The translations under genes and the position numbers were made by a program. This document shows positions 44,443 through 55,011 of a stretch of DNA of 64,000 nt, piece after piece; the first letter of the stretch is position 1, and every line of letters begins with the position of its first letter. The notes beneath the pieces were generated by a model. The model was not told where the DNA came from. It worked only from the letters and a program-made list of their open reading frames with translations, and searched no databases. Origin of the DNA: Arthrobacter sp. Soil762 (GTDB lineage: Bacteria; Actinomycetota; Actinomycetes; Actinomycetales; Micrococcaceae). The stretch spans positions 75 through 64,074 of the forward strand of contig NZ_LMSG01000019.1 of assembly GCF_001428335.1 (NCBI RefSeq). The letters are read 5' to 3'.

Positions 44443-44554
44443 GATCACCGACAGTCGGTGGGTCCGCGGCATCCGGCAGCATGCGTCAAAGCGAGGAACG
44501 AGCAGCATGCAGAGGATGCCGGGGACCCGCCGCCCAACGAGTGGCTTTAGACTT

Positions 44555-45664
44555 GTGGCTACGCAACCCCTGAGATTGGACACGGCCCCCTTGCGAGAAT
44601 TCACCGCCCGCTTTGCCACAGCGGAGGAAATTGAGAACTGGGACAAGCACGTCACAGCCAACCCGAACGGCGGCAACATGCTGCAGTCCGCCGCCTACGC
44701 GTCCGTGAAGAACGGCAGCGGCTGGACCGCCCGTTTCCTGGTCCTGGAGTCTGCCGGGACCGCCAGCTACAACCTGGTGCTGGAGAAGAAATTCCCGGTA
44801 CTGGGCCGCCTGTGGTACCTGATCAAAGGTCCTGACCTGCGTGCCGTCGAGGACCTGAAGCCGGTCCTGGACTCGTGCGCTGCATTCGCCAGGAGCCGGA
44901 AGCTCAATGTCTTTACCATCAAGATTGAACCGGACATCGTGAGCACCCCGGAAGCCCGGGCACAGCTCGCCGCCGCCGGCCTGGTGAAGGCCCCGAACAT
45001 CCAGTCCAACGACTCCACAGCGCTCCTGGACCTCGCGGTACCGGAGAACCAGGTGTTCCGGTCCATCTCCTCCCGCGCCCGCAACGCGATCCGCCGGGCA
45101 GAACGCGAAGGCTGCGCCGTGGTGCAGCAGGAGCCAGGCCCGGAAACGTACCGGGCGCTGTATGACCTGATGGCAGACACCGTGAACGCCAAGGGTTCCA
45201 TGCCGTTGCGAAGCCTCGAGTACTACACGCGGTTCTGGGACGAATTCTGCACCCGCGGCCAGGGCAGCTTCTTCTTCGTTTATGAGGACGGCAAACCCAG
45301 TGTGGGCGCCTTTGTGATCAACTACGGATCCAAGGCAACCTACAAGGACGGCGGCTCCACTCAGAACAGGAAGCGGTACGGCGATTCGCACCTGGTCCAG
45401 TGGCAGGCCATCCGAAGAATGCAGGAACTCGGCTGCATCGAGTACGACTTCTGCGGCACGCCGCCCTCTGGCCTGATCAAGGACAAGACCCACCACCTGT
45501 ACGGCATGGGCATGTTCAAAACGAGCTTCACCAAGACGGTGACGGATTTCGTCGGCTGCTACGACTACGTGCTGTCGCCCGTCAGGCACACCCTGTGGGT
45601 CAAGGCCGCGGAACGGGTCTTCCGCCGGCTTGAAACCGCACGCACCGGCCAGCAGTTCTACTGA
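44555..45664 (+). CDS. FemX-like peptidoglycan interpeptide-bridge ligase 1
   Basis: This 369-residue protein of the FemAB/FemX group has two GNAT-like acyltransferase halves. It transfers an amino acid from aminoacyl-tRNA onto the stem peptide of lipid II. Features include WDKHVTANPNGGNMLQSAAYA at the N-terminus, FRSISSRARNAIRRAEREG (typical helix with Arg), SFFFVYEDGKPSVGAFVI, and the C-terminal RYGDSHLVQWQAIR and YDFCGTPPSG. The start is not certain: GTG 44555 lies only a few bases after a TAGACT -10-like box and has no clear ribosome site. A second homolog follows immediately. Confidence 0.85.
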   Translation: MATQPLRLDTAPLREFTARFATAEEIENWDKHVTANPNGGNMLQSAAYASVKNGSGWTARFLVLESAGTASYNLVLEKKFPVLGRLWYLIKGPDLRAVEDLKPVLDSCAAFARSRKLNVFTIKIEPDIVSTPEARAQLAAAGLVKAPNIQSNDSTALLDLAVPENQVFRSISSRARNAIRRAEREGCAVVQQEPGPETYRALYDLMADTVNAKGSMPLRSLEYYTRFWDEFCTRGQGSFFFVYEDGKPSVGAFVINYGSKATYKDGGSTQNRKRYGDSHLVQWQAIRRMQELGCIEYDFCGTPPSGLIKDKTHHLYGMGMFKTSFTKTVTDFVGCYDYVLSPVRHTLWVKAAERVFRRLETARTGQQFY

Positions 45665-45750
45665 CCGCCCACCAGCCACTCTCACCATCCACACCACGAA
45701 GGCCAGCGCCTGCCCCAGTCGGCAGCCCAGCCATAGATGAGGTTATTTCT

Positions 45751-47067
45751 GTGAATCCAACCAAGGCCGGAGCCGGACTCGAGCTCAGCGTCCTCAGCGA
45801 TGCCGAGTTTGAGTCCTTCTCCCTCAAGCATCCGCAAAACAACTTCATCCAGTCCGCCGACTTCACCCGTTTCCAGCGTGCCCGCGGCCAGTCAGTGGAA
45901 CTGTTCGGAGTCAGGCGCGACGGCGACCTGGTCGCTGCCGGGAAACTGAACTTCACCACCAACCGCTGGGGCTACAAGGTGTGCGAGTGCGCCAAGGGCC
46001 CCCTCCTGGACTACACGGACGCCGCACTGGTGCGTGACGTCGTCGGACTCCTCAAGGTACGCGCCGCGGAACGCAAGGCTGCCGAACTCCGGATTTCTCC
46101 GAACCTGACGTACATCGCCCGCGATGCCGAAGGCGCCGAACACCCAGAGATCGTGGACAACAGGCCGCTCGTGGCGGAACTGGCGGGACTGGGTCTTGAA
46201 CACCAGGGCTCGGACATGAACTTCGCCAACGTGAACTGGATGTTCATCAAGCACCTCGACGGCATCACGGACGCCGAGGAGCTCATCATGAGTACCAGCT
46301 ACCGGACACGGAAGGCCATCCGGAAGGCTGAAAAGAACGGTGTGTTCCTGGCGCAGGCCACCCTTGAAACCCTTGACGAGTTCTACAACGCGCTGAGCAC
46401 GGCCGGGGACGAGAAGGGCTTCTTCTACCGCGAACGCGAATACTACGAACAGCTCCTGCGGACCACCTCGGCCGAGTTCACCAAACTCATGATGGCCAAG
46501 ATCGACATCCCCGCGTACCGGAAGTCCATCACCGAACGCCTGGAAGCGGAATCCGCGTCCGCGGCCGAACTCCGCCGCGAGGTCGAAGAGACCGGCAGCA
46601 AAAAGAAAGCCAACCGCCTCAAAGTAGTCCAGGACCTCGTGGACAGCTACGAGCGCAGCCTCAAGGACATCGAGCGGTTCCCGGACTCGGTGGGTGTGGC
46701 AACAGTGGCCGCCATCCACTTCGTCTGCTTCGGCGACGAGGTGGTCTGCGTTATCGGCGGCACCAAACAGGACTACATCTACTTCAACGGCGCCACGTCC
46801 CTGTACTGGGGAATGATGCTGCACGGGCTGGACAAGGGCTACTCGCGCTACAACTTCTACGGCACCTTCGGCATCCAGGGACAGGACGAAGAAGGCCACG
46901 GCGGCTACGAGTTCAAGAAGGGCTTCGGCGGCGACGTGGTCCAGCTGCTGGGTGACTTCGTGATGCCGGTGCGGCCGGTAGCCTTCCAGGCCAACCGCCT
47001 GGTCCGCGCGGCCATCGCGGCGGCGCGCACCCTGCTGGGCAAACTGCCACTGAAGCGCCAGGCCTAA
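45751..47067 (+). CDS. FemX-like peptidoglycan interpeptide-bridge ligase 2
   Basis: This 438-residue FemAB-type aminoacyl transferase is longer than its neighbour because a charged helical-hairpin insert (about residues 255-305, ERLEAESASAAELRREVEE) sits in the second domain. That resembles the tRNA-binding coiled coil of FemA and seryl-tRNA synthetase. Other marks are NNFIQSADFTRFQRARG and SYRTRKAIRKAEKNG. The GTG start has GAGG upstream. The two genes probably add successive residues of the bridge, which in Micrococcaceae peptidoglycan often has several amino acids such as Ala, Ser or Thr. Confidence 0.87.
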   Translation: MNPTKAGAGLELSVLSDAEFESFSLKHPQNNFIQSADFTRFQRARGQSVELFGVRRDGDLVAAGKLNFTTNRWGYKVCECAKGPLLDYTDAALVRDVVGLLKVRAAERKAAELRISPNLTYIARDAEGAEHPEIVDNRPLVAELAGLGLEHQGSDMNFANVNWMFIKHLDGITDAEELIMSTSYRTRKAIRKAEKNGVFLAQATLETLDEFYNALSTAGDEKGFFYREREYYEQLLRTTSAEFTKLMMAKIDIPAYRKSITERLEAESASAAELRREVEETGSKKKANRLKVVQDLVDSYERSLKDIERFPDSVGVATVAAIHFVCFGDEVVCVIGGTKQDYIYFNGATSLYWGMMLHGLDKGYSRYNFYGTFGIQGQDEEGHGGYEFKKGFGGDVVQLLGDFVMPVRPVAFQANRLVRAAIAAARTLLGKLPLKRQA

Positions 47068-47106
47068 TACCAAACCACGAACTGCCAGAAAGGGAGGAGC
47101 ACCAAG

Positions 47107-48594
47107 GTGAACGAGCGACCTGAAAACCCAAGGCGCAGGCCTCCCACCGACGGTCTGCCCAAAACAGAGCCGCTCACCCCCTCCCAGCTCCGCCAGGATG
47201 CGGCGGCCAAGCGGATGCTGCGGCGCCTGGTGCGGGGGGACAGCCCGCCGACGGCGCCGCTGAGCATTGTGGACAGGCTCGCCGGCAGCCCCTACGCCAA
47301 CCCCATGATCCAGGTGGGAGGCGTGGACACCTCCGCACGCAAGACCCTGGACTTTTCCCTGCACCTGGCCGAGACCATGTTCCGGTACGGGGCGGGCGCA
47401 CTGGAAGTGGAGACGAGCATTATTGCCGTCACCGCGGCGCTGGGGCTGAAGAACATCGAAGTGGACATCACCAACCAGTCGGTGGCCATTAACTATGCGC
47501 CCAAGGACCAGACGCCCATCTCGCTGCTTCGGGTTGTGCGGTCCTGGACCAACAACTATGCCGGGCTGGCCAAAGTACACCGGCTGGTGACGGACATCGT
47601 GGCCGGGGGAGTGGGCCGCGATGAAGCCATCCGCCGGCTGGACGAGGCCATCACCAGCCCCAAACCGTTCCCGCGCTGGATGGTCACCATAGCGTTCGGC
47701 GTGTTCGCCGCAGTCTTTGTGGGTGTGCTCGGCGGCGGGCCGGTGTCCTCGGGCATTGCCTTCGTGGCCAACATCGGTGTCAGCCTGCTCGCCCGCCAGC
47801 TGGGCCGGTGGCGGGTTCCGGACTTCTTTACGACGGCGGCATGCTCCTTCGGCGTTACGCTCACCGCGCTGCTGTTGTGGCGCTTTGACCTCACCAACGC
47901 CCCGGCGATTGTGGTGGTGGGCGGCATCCTCCTGCTGCTGCCCACCGGGCGCCTGGTCTCCTCGGTGCAGGATGCCATCAACGGGTTCCCCGTGACCGCA
48001 GCGGGCCGGTTTCTGTCCACCTTGCTGACCTTTGGTGCGATTGTGGCCGGGATTGCGGTGGCCTTTGTGGTGGGCGCGATGACCGGAATGCAGCCCATTA
48101 GTGTTACCCAGACATTCCCGCCAGCCTACGACCTCTGGGTCCTGGTGATATTTATCGCCGTCGCCGTGATGGCCATCGGCGTGACGGAGCAGACCTCCTG
48201 GGAGCTGCTGCTGCCTACCGCGGGCGTAGGCGTCGTGGGCTACCTTGTGCTGCTGGGTGCCGCGTCCCTCGGCGTCGGTGACCGGTTCTCCCCGGCGCTC
48301 GCCGCCGTCGTGATTGGCCTGCTGGCGCGGGTGGTGGCGTTGAAGATGGGCGCACCGCAGCTGGTGGTGGCCGTTCCGGCGGCCCTGATCCTACTGCCCG
48401 GGCTGACCATTTTCCGGTCCATGTATGTGCTGACCATCGAGGAATCCGAAATCCTGCTGGGAGCCGGCGGCATGCTCAACGCCGGCGCGATCGTCCTGGG
48501 CACGGCCGCCGGCATTGTGCTCGGCGATACGCTGGCCCGGCCGCTGACACGCAGCCTGGCCAGCAACGAACGCCGCCGCGCCCGGCGGCGCTAG
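47107..48594 (+). CDS. Threonine/serine exporter family protein (ThrE type)
   Basis: The 495-residue membrane protein has the ThrE architecture in one chain: a hydrophilic N-terminal DUF1212-like domain (TSIIAVTAALGLKNIEVDI; VGRDEAIRRLDEA) followed by about ten hydrophobic helices, the last half corresponding to DUF3815. ThrE of Corynebacterium glutamicum exports threonine and serine. GTG start with GGGAGG upstream, 39 bases after the second FemX gene; amino acid export next to bridge ligases may be coincidental. Confidence 0.88.
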   Translation: MNERPENPRRRPPTDGLPKTEPLTPSQLRQDAAAKRMLRRLVRGDSPPTAPLSIVDRLAGSPYANPMIQVGGVDTSARKTLDFSLHLAETMFRYGAGALEVETSIIAVTAALGLKNIEVDITNQSVAINYAPKDQTPISLLRVVRSWTNNYAGLAKVHRLVTDIVAGGVGRDEAIRRLDEAITSPKPFPRWMVTIAFGVFAAVFVGVLGGGPVSSGIAFVANIGVSLLARQLGRWRVPDFFTTAACSFGVTLTALLLWRFDLTNAPAIVVVGGILLLLPTGRLVSSVQDAINGFPVTAAGRFLSTLLTFGAIVAGIAVAFVVGAMTGMQPISVTQTFPPAYDLWVLVIFIAVAVMAIGVTEQTSWELLLPTAGVGVVGYLVLLGAASLGVGDRFSPALAAVVIGLLARVVALKMGAPQLVVAVPAALILLPGLTIFRSMYVLTIEESEILLGAGGMLNAGAIVLGTAAGIVLGDTLARPLTRSLASNERRRARRR

Positions 48595-48616
48595 GTACTG
48601 CTCAGATCTTCCCTCC

Positions 48617-49456
48617 TTAGATCTTCCCCACGGGCAGCTTCTTCTCGGCCTGGAAGTCGTCCTCCACCCGGCCCTGGGCCCAGTAGCCGGACAACGAAAC
48701 CTGGCTCCGTTCCAGGCCGCGCTGGACGAAAAGCACGTCCCGCAGGCTCTTCATGTAGCCGCGCTCGCCATGGGCAAAAACGTCAACGCGGCCAGCGGGC
48801 CATTCGGCGTCGGCCACCGCTGAGACCAGGAGGTTCCCGGTGCCGGCCGGCGCGCCGTGGCGGCGTAGCCAGGTCACCTTAACGCCCGCCGGGGACGCGA
48901 GGGGCTGGATGTCGGCGTCGCTGTCCACCTCGATAAACGCCAGGCCGGCCGCTTCCGCCGGCAACGATTCGATGGCGGCGGCGATCGCAGGAAGTGCGGC
49001 TTCATCGCCGGCAAAGAGGTACCAGTCAGCGTCCGGCGCCGGGTTGTAGGCGCCGCCCGGGCCGGTGAAGGTGAAGGCGTCCCCGGGCTTGGCGGCGGCC
49101 GCCCAAGGGCCGGCCAGCCCTTCGTCCCCGTGGATCACAAAGTCGATGGCGAGTTCCTTGGCCTCGGTGTCCACCCAGCGGACCGTGTAGGTGCGGGTGA
49201 AGGGCCACAGCTCGCGGGGCATGGTTTCGCGGATGGTCCACAGGTCCAGGGGCTGGGCATAGTCAACGCCGGGCTGCGGAAAAGCGATTTTGATGTAGCG
49301 GTCCACGAAGGTGTTGTTCACGTAGGCGGCAAAACCTTCGCCGCCGGCCACGATCCTGACCATGTGGGGCGAGAGTTCTTCGCGTCGAAGGACCGTGAGA
49401 TCGATCTGCGGACGTGTTTTTTTCGTGGCATTGGTGGCGGCCGGAAGAGTGCTCAT
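48617..49456 (-). CDS. Siderophore-interacting protein (FAD/NAD(P)H ferric-siderophore reductase)
   Basis: The 279-residue flavoprotein of the ViuB/YqjH (SIP) family reduces ferric siderophores in the cytoplasm to release iron. The FAD-binding domain holds FTRTYTVRWVD (RxYT) and DFVIHGDEGLAGPWA (family marker), and the C-terminal NAD(P)H domain holds LFAGDEAALPAI and YMKSLRDVLFVQRGL. It follows the uracil-DNA glycosylase gene by 14 bases. No siderophore transporter is adjacent. Confidence 0.92.
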   Translation of the reverse strand: MSTLPAATNATKKTRPQIDLTVLRREELSPHMVRIVAGGEGFAAYVNNTFVDRYIKIAFPQPGVDYAQPLDLWTIRETMPRELWPFTRTYTVRWVDTEAKELAIDFVIHGDEGLAGPWAAAAKPGDAFTFTGPGGAYNPAPDADWYLFAGDEAALPAIAAAIESLPAEAAGLAFIEVDSDADIQPLASPAGVKVTWLRRHGAPAGTGNLLVSAVADAEWPAGRVDVFAHGERGYMKSLRDVLFVQRGLERSQVSLSGYWAQGRVEDDFQAEKKLPVGKI

Positions 49457-49470
49457 AAGGCAACCCTAAG

Positions 49471-50241
49471 CTAAGGGACCGGAGGGAGTTCCCAGGTTAC
49501 GCCAGGGCATCCCTGGTCCTGCAGCAGTTGGTTGATGGTGCTGAAGGGCCGGGAGCCGAAGAATCCGCGCGACGCCGACAACGGGCTGGGATGGGCGCTG
49601 GACACCACCGCCGCGCCGGACAGAAGGGGCCGGACACTCTCCGCGTCCCTGCCCCACAGCACCGCCACCAGCGGCGCAGGGCCGCCGTCGGAAGTGCGCC
49701 GGCCGGCAACCGCGGTGACTGCCGCCGTCGTGATGGCCTCCCAGCCTTTGCCCCGGTGGGAGCCGGCTGCCCCGGCGCGGACGCTCATGACCCGGTTAAG
49801 CAGCAGGACCCCTTGGCTGGCCCAGGCGGACAGGTCGCCGTGGACGCGCGCCGGAAGGCCGAGGTCGGACTCGAGTTCGCGGTAGATATTTGCCAGGCTC
49901 CGCGGGATGGGGCGGGTGCGCCCGTCAACGGCAAAGGACAGGCCGATCGCGTGGCCCGGCGTCGGGTAGGGGTCCTGGCCCACTACCAGGACCAACACGT
50001 TCGCCAGCGGCTGCCGGAAGGCGCGCAGAACGTTCGACGGCGCCGGCAGCACCCGGTGCCCCGCGGCAACTTCGGCGGCCAGGAAGCCCAGGACGCCGCG
50101 CAGCTCACTCTCTACGGGGCCCAGCGCCTCCGCCCAGTCGGCAGCCATCAGCTCACTGAGCGGCAAGGCAGCCATCTCGGCAAAGCCAACGGCCTCCGCC
50201 GGGTCCGCCGTTAGTTCGAACAGCGCGTCAGATTCAAACAC
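49471..50241 (-). CDS. ung: Uracil-DNA glycosylase
   Basis: The 256-residue family-1 enzyme excises uracil from DNA. Motif [17 protein letters not shown] has catalytic Asp90 and uracil-contacting Tyr92; motif B is [13 protein letters not shown] with His217. The GTG at 50241 is preferred, with GGGAG just upstream; a longer in-frame start at 50286 would add 15 residues without family support. Length is slightly above the usual 225-230 because of an N-terminal stretch. Confidence 0.93.
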   Translation of the reverse strand: MFESDALFELTADPAEAVGFAEMAALPLSELMAADWAEALGPVESELRGVLGFLAAEVAAGHRVLPAPSNVLRAFRQPLANVLVLVVGQDPYPTPGHAIGLSFAVDGRTRPIPRSLANIYRELESDLGLPARVHGDLSAWASQGVLLLNRVMSVRAGAAGSHRGKGWEAITTAAVTAVAGRRTSDGGPAPLVAVLWGRDAESVRPLLSGAAVVSSAHPSPLSASRGFFGSRPFSTINQLLQDQGCPGVTWELPPVP

Positions 50242-50374
50242 GCTCCCATTCTCGCAGGGTTGCCGGACGCGGCGGCCGGGGCGCAAATGACAACCGTGTT
50301 ATTCACGCCGTAGCATGGGGAGGAGATTTTGTAACTTAACCGGTGATTCAGCGAGACCAGCGAAGGGGTGTGCC

Positions 50375-50704
50375 GTGGCGGAACCTGCTCGGGAACATAT
50401 GCCGGAGCCGGAGGAGCGCGGCTCTTTGCTGGCTGACTTTACCCTCCGCGACTCCCTGTTGAGCGAGCGCGACCAGCAGATGCTGGCACTCGAGCGGCAG
50501 TGGTGGAAGTATGCCGGGGCCAAGGAACAGGCCATCAGGGAGCTGTTCGATCTGTCCGCGACCCACTACTACCAGCTGCTCAACGCCCTCATCGACACCG
50601 AGGCTGCACTGGCCCACGACCCCATGCTGGTCAAGAGATTGCGTAGACTACGTACGTCGCGTCACCGGGCACGCACTGCACGACGCCTGGGTTCCGACGC
50701 CTGA
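50375..50704 (+). CDS. DUF3263 family protein
   Basis: The 109-residue actinobacterial protein has the DUF3263 core ERDQQMLALERQWWKYAGAKE followed by IRELFDLSATHYYQLLNALID, which looks like a helix-turn-helix that may bind DNA. The C-terminus is strongly basic (RLRRLRTSRHRARTARR). The GTG start follows GAAGGGG. It precedes the LytR C-terminal-domain gene by 51 bases, a conserved pairing in actinobacteria as far as known. Confidence 0.85.
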   Translation: MAEPAREHMPEPEERGSLLADFTLRDSLLSERDQQMLALERQWWKYAGAKEQAIRELFDLSATHYYQLLNALIDTEAALAHDPMLVKRLRRLRTSRHRARTARRLGSDA

Positions 50705-50755
50705 CCACGCTCGTGCTGAGCCATCAGCAGCAATCAACAAGGACGTCTCCCCACC

Positions 50756-51373
50756 ATGACCAAATACGCTCGGGATGAATTCGACAAGGTTCCGGAGTCC
50801 GCCTCGCGGCAAGGCGTCCACCGTGCGGCCTCGGCGCCTGCCCGCCGCAAGCTGTGGCCCATCCTCGCGGTGGGGATTGTGGCATTGGCCATTGGAGTGG
50901 TGTCCTTCCTGATCCTTCCCAAGCTCGGGTTCACCCAGGCCGGCAGCGAAGCCTCCACCAGCCTGGAATCAACCGCTGCCCCCGAGGCAAGCGCGGCACC
51001 GTCGGCCACCGCTGAAGCCTCCACGGACCCGGAGCCCTCTCATAGCCCCGACGCCGAGCCCAGCGCTTCGCCCAGCAACATTCCCTCCGCGGTCGTCCTG
51101 GACAAGACCCAGGGCGTGGCCATCTACAACGCCGCCGGTAAGGCCGGGCTCGCCGGACGCATCAGCTCTATGGTCCAGGCCGATGGCTGGACGCTGGGCC
51201 AGGTGGGGAACTGGGGCGGCGCTCCGCAGCAGACATCCACGATCTTCTATTCGGGCCCGGCGCAGAAAGCCAACGCCGAAGCAGTCTCCGAACTCCTGAA
51301 CATCCCTACTCTGGTGGAGAGCCAGGACTTCCAGGTGCCGTTGGTTGTTGTCCTGGGGCCGGGCTACCAGTAG
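50756..51373 (+). CDS. Membrane-anchored LytR C-terminal domain protein
   Basis: The 205-residue protein has a cytoplasmic N-terminus (about 32 residues), one membrane helix (about 33-54), a Ser/Ala/Pro/Glu-rich low-complexity linker (about 63-115), and a LytR_C domain (VAIYNAAGKAGLAGRISSM to LVVVLGPGY). LytR_C domains occur at the end of LytR-CpsA-Psr cell-wall ligases; here the ligase domain is absent. A cell-envelope role is inferred. Confidence 0.85.
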   Translation: MTKYARDEFDKVPESASRQGVHRAASAPARRKLWPILAVGIVALAIGVVSFLILPKLGFTQAGSEASTSLESTAAPEASAAPSATAEASTDPEPSHSPDAEPSASPSNIPSAVVLDKTQGVAIYNAAGKAGLAGRISSMVQADGWTLGQVGNWGGAPQQTSTIFYSGPAQKANAEAVSELLNIPTLVESQDFQVPLVVVLGPGYQ

Positions 51374-51531
51374 CGTCTCGCGGTCACGCCTGAATAACTT
51401 TTGGGCACCGGAGCGGCCGTGTGGTTCGGCCCGCCGGATGGCTTGTCGCTAGAGTGATTTCAGGCTTCGGTCCGTAACAAGCGGCACACTTCCGACGGGG
51501 ACCGACGGCACGACGGAAAAGAGTGGACATC

Positions 51532-51738
51532 ATGGCATTGGGAACGGTTAAGTGGTTCAACGCCGAAAAGGGCTACGGCTTTATTACGGTGGACGGCTCC
51601 GGGGACGATGTCTTTGTGCACTGGTCGGCCATTGAGGGCGAAGGTTACCGGGCCCTGGATGAGGGACAGCGCGTGGAGCTTGAAGTCGGTGAAGGCGAGA
51701 AGGGCCCGCAGGCAGAAAACGTCCGGCCCGCGCAGTGA
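51532..51738 (+). CDS. Cold-shock domain protein
   Basis: This 68-residue OB-fold RNA chaperone has RNP1-like KGYGFITV and RNP2-like DVFVHWSAI, plus the conserved start [11 protein letters not shown]. It binds single-stranded RNA and DNA and melts mRNA structure. The start ATG at 51532 gives the family N-terminus. Its last codons overlap the start of the binding-protein gene (GTGA), an unusual partner. Confidence 0.93.
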   Translation: MALGTVKWFNAEKGYGFITVDGSGDDVFVHWSAIEGEGYRALDEGQRVELEVGEGEKGPQAENVRPAQ

Positions 51739-53015
51739 TCTACCGCAGCTTGCGTTCAACAATCGTCCGCACAACTACAGGGGCGGCCCTCCTGCTGGCC
51801 TTGTCCGGCTGTGCCGGAGCCGGCGGCGGCGCCCGCATTGAATCCGCTGAAGCATCCGGTGACGGCACGCTGCGGATCGGGCTGATCCAGGACAGCACAG
51901 GGGAGCAGGCCTTCCTCAACGACTCGCAGCTCGCCGCGGCCCAACTGGCAATGAAGGAAATAAATACGGCCGGCGGCCACAAGGGCAGGCCTGTAGATCT
52001 GGTGGTAGGCGCCGGTGACGGCGCCGACGCCCAGGCCAGGAATCTGGCCTCAGCCAAGGTTGACGCGGTCATTGGACCCACGGATTCGAGTCACGCCGCC
52101 GCTGCCATCGACGTCCTCTCGGCCGCCCGCGTCCCGCTCGTCTCGCCTGCCAACTCCGCTGCCGGTCTGTCCCGCTACAAGAGCGGCGGCTATTACTTCA
52201 GGACGGCCGCGGCGGACGTTGCCCAGGCATCGGTGCTGGTGAAGCTGGCCAAGGACGGCGGCGCCAAGAGCCTTGCCGTGGTCCACCAGGACTCTAGCTA
52301 CGGAAAAGACGTAGCTGCCGCGGTGACCGGCGCCGCCAAGAACGCCGGCCTGGAAACTGTCTCAACCACCGCCTTCAAGCCCGGCGACGCCGGGAACGCT
52401 GCAGCCGGTGCCAAGGCCGCCACACCTGACGCGGTAGTGCTGATTGCCAGGGACGACGCCCAGGGCGCCATCGCAGAGCTCAATAACGCAGGGCTTTCGG
52501 GCAAGAGCATCATCCTGAGCGACGGCGCCTTCGCCCAGTACGGTTCGGGGCTGGGATCCAAGGCCCTCGACGGCGCCCGTGCAGTGGTGCCGGGCCTGTT
52601 GCCGTCGGCGGACTTCCAAGCCCGTCTTGTGTCGGTCAACCCTGCCCTGAAAGACCTTTCGTTCGCCGCAGAGACCTACGACGCCGTGAACCTCGCGGTC
52701 CTGGCGGCAGCGAAGGCTGACGACGATGCCGGCCGCTCCATCGCCGCCAACCTGATCGCCGTCTCCGGCGGGACAGCAGGCGGGCAGCCCGCCGCGCAGG
52801 CCTCGGGCCCGGCCACCAAGCCGTGCCTGTCCTACACCGACTGCCTCGCGGTCCTGAAGACCGGGGCAGACATTAATTACGACGGCGAATCGGGGCCGGT
52901 TGCCTTCGACGCCAACGGTGACATCACCACGGCCAACTACATGGTGTTCACCTACGGCGCAGACAACAGGGCAGTGCTCAGCGGCCGTGAGGCGGCAGGC
53001 CGGGCCGCAGGCTGA
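51735..53015 (+). CDS. Branched-chain amino acid-type substrate-binding lipoprotein
   Basis: The 426-residue lipoprotein is of the Leu/Ile/Val-binding (Peripla_BP_6) type. The signal peptide ends in LSGC (lipidated Cys26). The domain shows [64 protein letters not shown] and [16 protein letters not shown]. The GTG start overlaps the cold-shock gene by four bases. No permease or ATPase genes adjoin, so it may serve a distant transporter or a sensing role. Ligand unknown. Confidence 0.88.
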   Translation: MIYRSLRSTIVRTTTGAALLLALSGCAGAGGGARIESAEASGDGTLRIGLIQDSTGEQAFLNDSQLAAAQLAMKEINTAGGHKGRPVDLVVGAGDGADAQARNLASAKVDAVIGPTDSSHAAAAIDVLSAARVPLVSPANSAAGLSRYKSGGYYFRTAAADVAQASVLVKLAKDGGAKSLAVVHQDSSYGKDVAAAVTGAAKNAGLETVSTTAFKPGDAGNAAAGAKAATPDAVVLIARDDAQGAIAELNNAGLSGKSIILSDGAFAQYGSGLGSKALDGARAVVPGLLPSADFQARLVSVNPALKDLSFAAETYDAVNLAVLAAAKADDDAGRSIAANLIAVSGGTAGGQPAAQASGPATKPCLSYTDCLAVLKTGADINYDGESGPVAFDANGDITTANYMVFTYGADNRAVLSGREAAGRAAG

Positions 53016-53066
53016 TCGCCGGTGGCGAACGGGCCGCCCTGACAGGGCGATTTGCGGGACCTTTCG

Positions 53067-53093
53067 CTTGCACTCTCACCTAGGGAGTGCTAA
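53067..53093 (+). promoter_or_regulatory. CIRCE element 1 (HrcA operator)
   Basis: CTTGCACTC, nine bases, GAGTGCTAA. The right arm is perfect and the left arm differs at two positions from TTAGCACTC. It lies 214 bases upstream of groEL. Confidence 0.85.
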
Positions 53094-53101
53094 TTATTGA
53101 G

Positions 53102-53128
53102 TTAGCACTCCTACGTACCGACTGCTAA
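53102..53128 (+). promoter_or_regulatory. CIRCE element 2 (HrcA operator)
   Basis: TTAGCACTC, nine bases, GACTGCTAA, with one mismatch in the right arm. The two CIRCE copies are 8 bases apart, so HrcA could bind both. They mark heat-shock control of groEL. Confidence 0.88.
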
Positions 53129-53201
53129 AGCAACGTCCGGTTTGTCCGGCATCGGGGCTTGGCGGCGGTCGTGGAGCGAGAGAAATACCTAGCTGGAGTG
53201 A

Positions 53202-54935
<1,734 letters not shown>

Positions 54936-54970
54936 TCCCCAGCGCCCGGACTACGTTCCGCGCAAACCAT

Positions 54971-55003
54971 AATGCGGCCCCCTCCACTGGAGGGGGCCGC
55001 ATT
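54971..55003. terminator. Bidirectional terminator
   Basis: Perfect 15-base arms (AATGCGGCCCCCTCC and complement) surround a 3-base loop, with TGTTTTC on the right and ATTATGG-like sequence on the left. It serves groEL and the convergent binding-protein gene. Confidence 0.88.
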
Positions 55004-55011
55004 TGTTTTCG

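Noticed and set aside
53085..53110. GAGTGCTAA...TTAGCACTC as a single reversed CIRCE
   Set aside because: The arms are in the wrong order for HrcA. Extending the view shows two proper CIRCE elements, each with a 9-base spacer.
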